Source: Dillenia suffruticosa
Taxonomy: Eukaryota > Streptophyta > Magnoliopsida > Dilleniales > Dilleniaceae
DNA length: 64,000 nucleotides
NCBI GenBank assembly: GCA_033439265.1
Contig: JAVTVX010000012.1
Location: 30,636,761-30,700,760, forward strand
Direction: 5' to 3'
Of the stretch, positions 61,616-64,000 are shown piece by piece. The notes beneath the pieces are model-generated. The model made no database searches. It had not been told where the DNA came from and saw only the letters and a list, made by a program, of their open reading frames with translations. Within the stretch, counting starts at the first letter, position 1. Every line of letters begins with the position of its first letter. The position numbers were made by a program, and so were the translations under genes.

Positions 61616-62136
61616 TTAGCGACGGATCAAGCATTCGTCGCTAATTAAATAAAAATAAAATATTAATATAATAATTAAATAAAATGTATAAAATAAATAA
61701 AAAATATAATTGTATATAATATAATTTAGCGACGGATTCATGGATCCGTCGCTAATTAAATAAAATAAAATATTAATATAATAATTAAATAAAATATATA
61801 AAATAAATAAAAAAATAATTATATATCATATAATTTAGCGACGGATTTCTCGGATCCGTCGCTAAATTTAGCGACGGATTTTGAATTTCCGTAACTAAAA
61901 TTAGCAACGGATTTTTTGTATCCGTCGCTAAATTTAGCGATGAAAATTTTTCGTCGCTAAATTTGTCGCTATTTTAGCGACGGATTTCTGTTTTTCGTCG
62001 CTAAATATTTGCGACGCGTCATTAGCGACGAAAAATTGTTCGTCGCTAAATCCGTAGTTAATGTTTTTAACGACGAATTTTTCTAAAATTTTCGTCGCTA
62101 AATCCGTTGCTAAAACCGTGTTTTTTTGTAGTGGTA

Positions 62137-62258
62137 AAACGCTCTGAATTAAGTTATTTAGTATTTGTTTGAAACTTTTAACTCAAACTTTTATTATCGG
62201 CCCAACTGGAACTTGAGTTGAATTTTATAAATTTCTTGCAGTTTTGATGATCACATCA
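62137..62258 (-). repeat. Truncated second LTR of the right arm
   Basis: Reverse complement of the LTR start, ending TCACATCA at 62258. It continues into 58814-58837 across the CACTA insertion. Confidence 0.85.
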
Positions 62259-62910
62259 TTCCCCCCTTCTTGACAATGATCTGTCCCCAAATCGTCACAT
62301 GTGTTAAAATGCATCCGCAACCGCATTTTGTTTGGGAAAAGTCTCGATGAATTCAATCCATCGAATATGTCTCTTACCTTCTTAATGAATTAACAACTCT
62401 TTGAATTTAATTCAAAAATAATTGTCTTGTGAAATTCAAAGAAAGAATAACAAGAAAAATAAAGAAGGAAAATAAGTGAAAAATAAGGAAAGTCGTAAAT
62501 TTGGACAAATTCTAAATTAAGAAAGAAACAAATATGGAATGAATTAAATAAGAAAGGTGAATAAAGGAAGAAAATAATGAAGGTGAACAAATAAGGAAAA
62601 AGAAGAAATAAAGAATGAACAACAAAAGAAAAGAAAAAAATTGGTAGCTGCCTTTGTTTTTAATCAATTTTTTTCACAGCCCTTTTTTTTTTTGGAACTA
62701 CGGCAACACAAGAAAATATCAAGGATGAAAGATACCAAAAAAAATAAATTAAATAAATTAAATCCACGAACAAAGAATTTTGTTTTTTGTGATAAATTGA
62801 AGTTAGAGATAATATTAAGATCGAAATACAAATAAGAACAAAAAAAGATGAAAAATTATAGACAAATATGAACAATTCGAAGGGTAACCCGAAATTGCTC
62901 TGATACCAAC
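62259..62910 (-). other. Non-coding interior of the right palindrome arm
   Basis: Reverse complement of 58028-58684 with scattered changes. The primer site here reads TTGGTATCAGAGC (minus strand, about 62897-62909) and is intact, unlike the left arm. The purine tract GAAGGGGGGAA adjoins the inner LTR. Confidence 0.82.
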
Positions 62911-63681
62911 TAATGTGAACCCATTGGGTGTAGAAACCCTAAAACCCACAAACAATTAATTTAGTCTAAAAAAAATTCGTTCCAACGAATTATTTGAACC
63001 AATAGAATTAAAGATTTTAACTCTTGCCCTAAAGGAGAAATAACCTAAAATATATGACGTTAGACTCGTTTCTCACTAGATCAAGAATCTTGGTATAAAA
63101 ATAGAATGAAGGACGCCACAACTTAAATAGTTCGAAACTTAAATTGATAAGTCAAAAAATTAAACAAAACACATATCTTGAATAAATTCAAAGTTCTCAA
63201 AAGAACAAAACATGTGTGAAGAACCCTTACAATTTTATTAATTCTCTCCAAAAGTGTTGTTTTTATACACAATGTATAATGGTATATTTATAACCTAAAC
63301 GTAAAGATTTAATTGACAACTAAAAATTTAGTAATTCTCTAAACAATAAAGAATTAAGAAACTAAAATATAAATTATAAAAATAAAAATAAAAATTAGGA
63401 AACTAAATAAATCAAACTATTTTGATCAGATTTTGTTGTTATTTTTCTTTATTTTCATACTCCCTTGGTTTTGGGTAGTTTTGGACCTTTTATTTTTCTA
63501 ACTGTGCTTGTATAAGTATAATTAAGTCCCATTTTGATTTTTCATTCATTTGGGTTTCAATTTTTTATCGTAAAACCCTCTGATATTTCTTTAAACCTTT
63601 TAACTCGAACTTTTGTTATCGGTCCAACTGAAACTTGAGTTTGAATCTTGTAAATTTTTTGCAGTGTTGATGATCACATCA
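62911..63681 (-). repeat. Outer LTR of the right palindrome arm
   Basis: 771 bp, reverse complement of 57243-58027. Its inner end TAATGTGA is a one-base variant of TGATGTGA. Confidence 0.87.
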
Positions 63682-64000
63682 TTGGGGATGGCAGGAGTAT
63701 AAGTTTTTGGTTTGATTGCCGGTAGGGGAATGAGGTGTTAGCTAATAAAGCTACTGTCCCGCTGGTCAATGGCGACAAAGTCATCAAGGTTAGACATTTC
63801 ATCAATGAGGAGGGTAATTGGAGACTCGAAGAGCTGATGAGGGTTGTTCCGAGAGAGAAAGTGGAGAAAGCTAGAGCCATGCTTATCCCTAGAGGAGATA
63901 GTAGAGGTGACACCTAGATTTGGAAAGATAATCCAAATGGTGACTTCACTGTGGCCTCAGCCTATTGGCTGCAGAAGAAGGATCCCAACAGAAAGGAAAG
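63682..64000 (+). pseudogene. LINE ORF2 relic, 3' continuation
   Basis: Resumes the LINE frame after the palindromic insert: GDGRSISFWFD (L1-type motif G-x-G-x-x-I-x-F-W), one stop, then VLANKATVPLVNGD and IWKDNPNGDFTVASAYW (W ... G-x-F-x-V-x-S-A-Y). It runs off the window end. The open stretch at 63735-63917 is part of it. Confidence 0.82.

Larger units (their letters stand above)
58838..62133 (+). mobile_element. Non-autonomous CACTA transposon
   Basis: 3,296 bp with terminal inverted repeats CACTAYAAAAAAACACGG and a perfect 3-bp target duplication, GTA (58835-58837 and 62134-62136). Sub-terminal regions are packed with TTTAGCGACGGATT-type words in both orientations, typical of CACTA elements. 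No transposase is recognisable. Internal features are AT-rich tandem duplications (60421-61116) and a GC-rich tract (61172-61615). Confidence 0.93.
57243..63681. mobile_element. Palindromic pair of truncated short LTR elements
   Basis: The left arm (57243-58810) reads LTR, primer site, 657-bp non-coding interior, polypurine tract and the first 126 bp of a second LTR. The right arm (about 58814-63681, ignoring the CACTA insert) is the same structure in reverse complement, with about 146 bp of its second LTR. Both outer ends are TGATGTGATCA. Flanking TGGGG (57238-57242) and TTGGG (63682-63686) look like one 5-bp target duplication. Setting the insert and one copy aside makes the LINE frame continuous (W-R-x-G-D-G-R-S). 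The interior has no protein, so it is a TRIM-like non-autonomous element. Confidence 0.85.

Noticed and set aside
61085-61634. Open frames of 103-167 residues rich in Pro/Ala or Gly/Arg
   Set aside because: Low-complexity translation of the GC-rich minisatellite in the CACTA element, open in several frames at once.

Overview
The window is about 64 kb of AT-rich nuclear DNA from a flowering plant, probably a dicot. The evidence is one intact plant-specific gene, plant-type LTR retrotransposons primed by initiator-Met tRNA, a CACTA transposon, a plant LINE, tRNA-derived SINEs, and very long GA/CT microsatellites. The species cannot be named from the sequence.

Only one intact protein gene is convincing: an intronless 9-cis-epoxycarotenoid dioxygenase (NCED, abscisic-acid biosynthesis) on the minus strand at 18502-20343. 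It has a TATA box, a (TC)n tract in the leader and two G-boxes upstream. Almost every other open frame is a transposon relic or a chance frame in AT-rich or low-complexity DNA.

Layout. 1-2651: edge of a copia-type retrotransposon on the minus strand, with gag remnant and a long LTR. 4318-5463: a terminal-inverted-repeat element filled with GC-rich CT repeats and short palindromes. 8041-9514 and 11603-13070: two internally deleted LTR elements (copia-derived and gypsy-like), each with a target-site duplication. 10295-11243: a decayed copia remnant. 13-40 kb: the NCED gene in repeat-poor DNA peppered with SINEs and microsatellites. 40281-47398: a full-length but decayed copia element with 534-bp LTRs. 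47889-52465: a second decayed copia element with 240-bp LTRs, inserted into a Ty3/gypsy RT-RNase H relic. 55.0-64.0 kb: a LINE relic split by a 6.4-kb palindromic LTR element, which is itself split by a 3.3-kb CACTA element.

No operon-like or multi-gene functional system is visible. The most notable structure is the palindrome at 57243-63681. It consists of two head-to-head truncated copies of one short LTR element, flanked by a single 5-bp target duplication inside a LINE reading frame. It looks like one insertion event rather than two. A second notable pattern is a SINE family of about eleven copies, many with clear target-site duplications.
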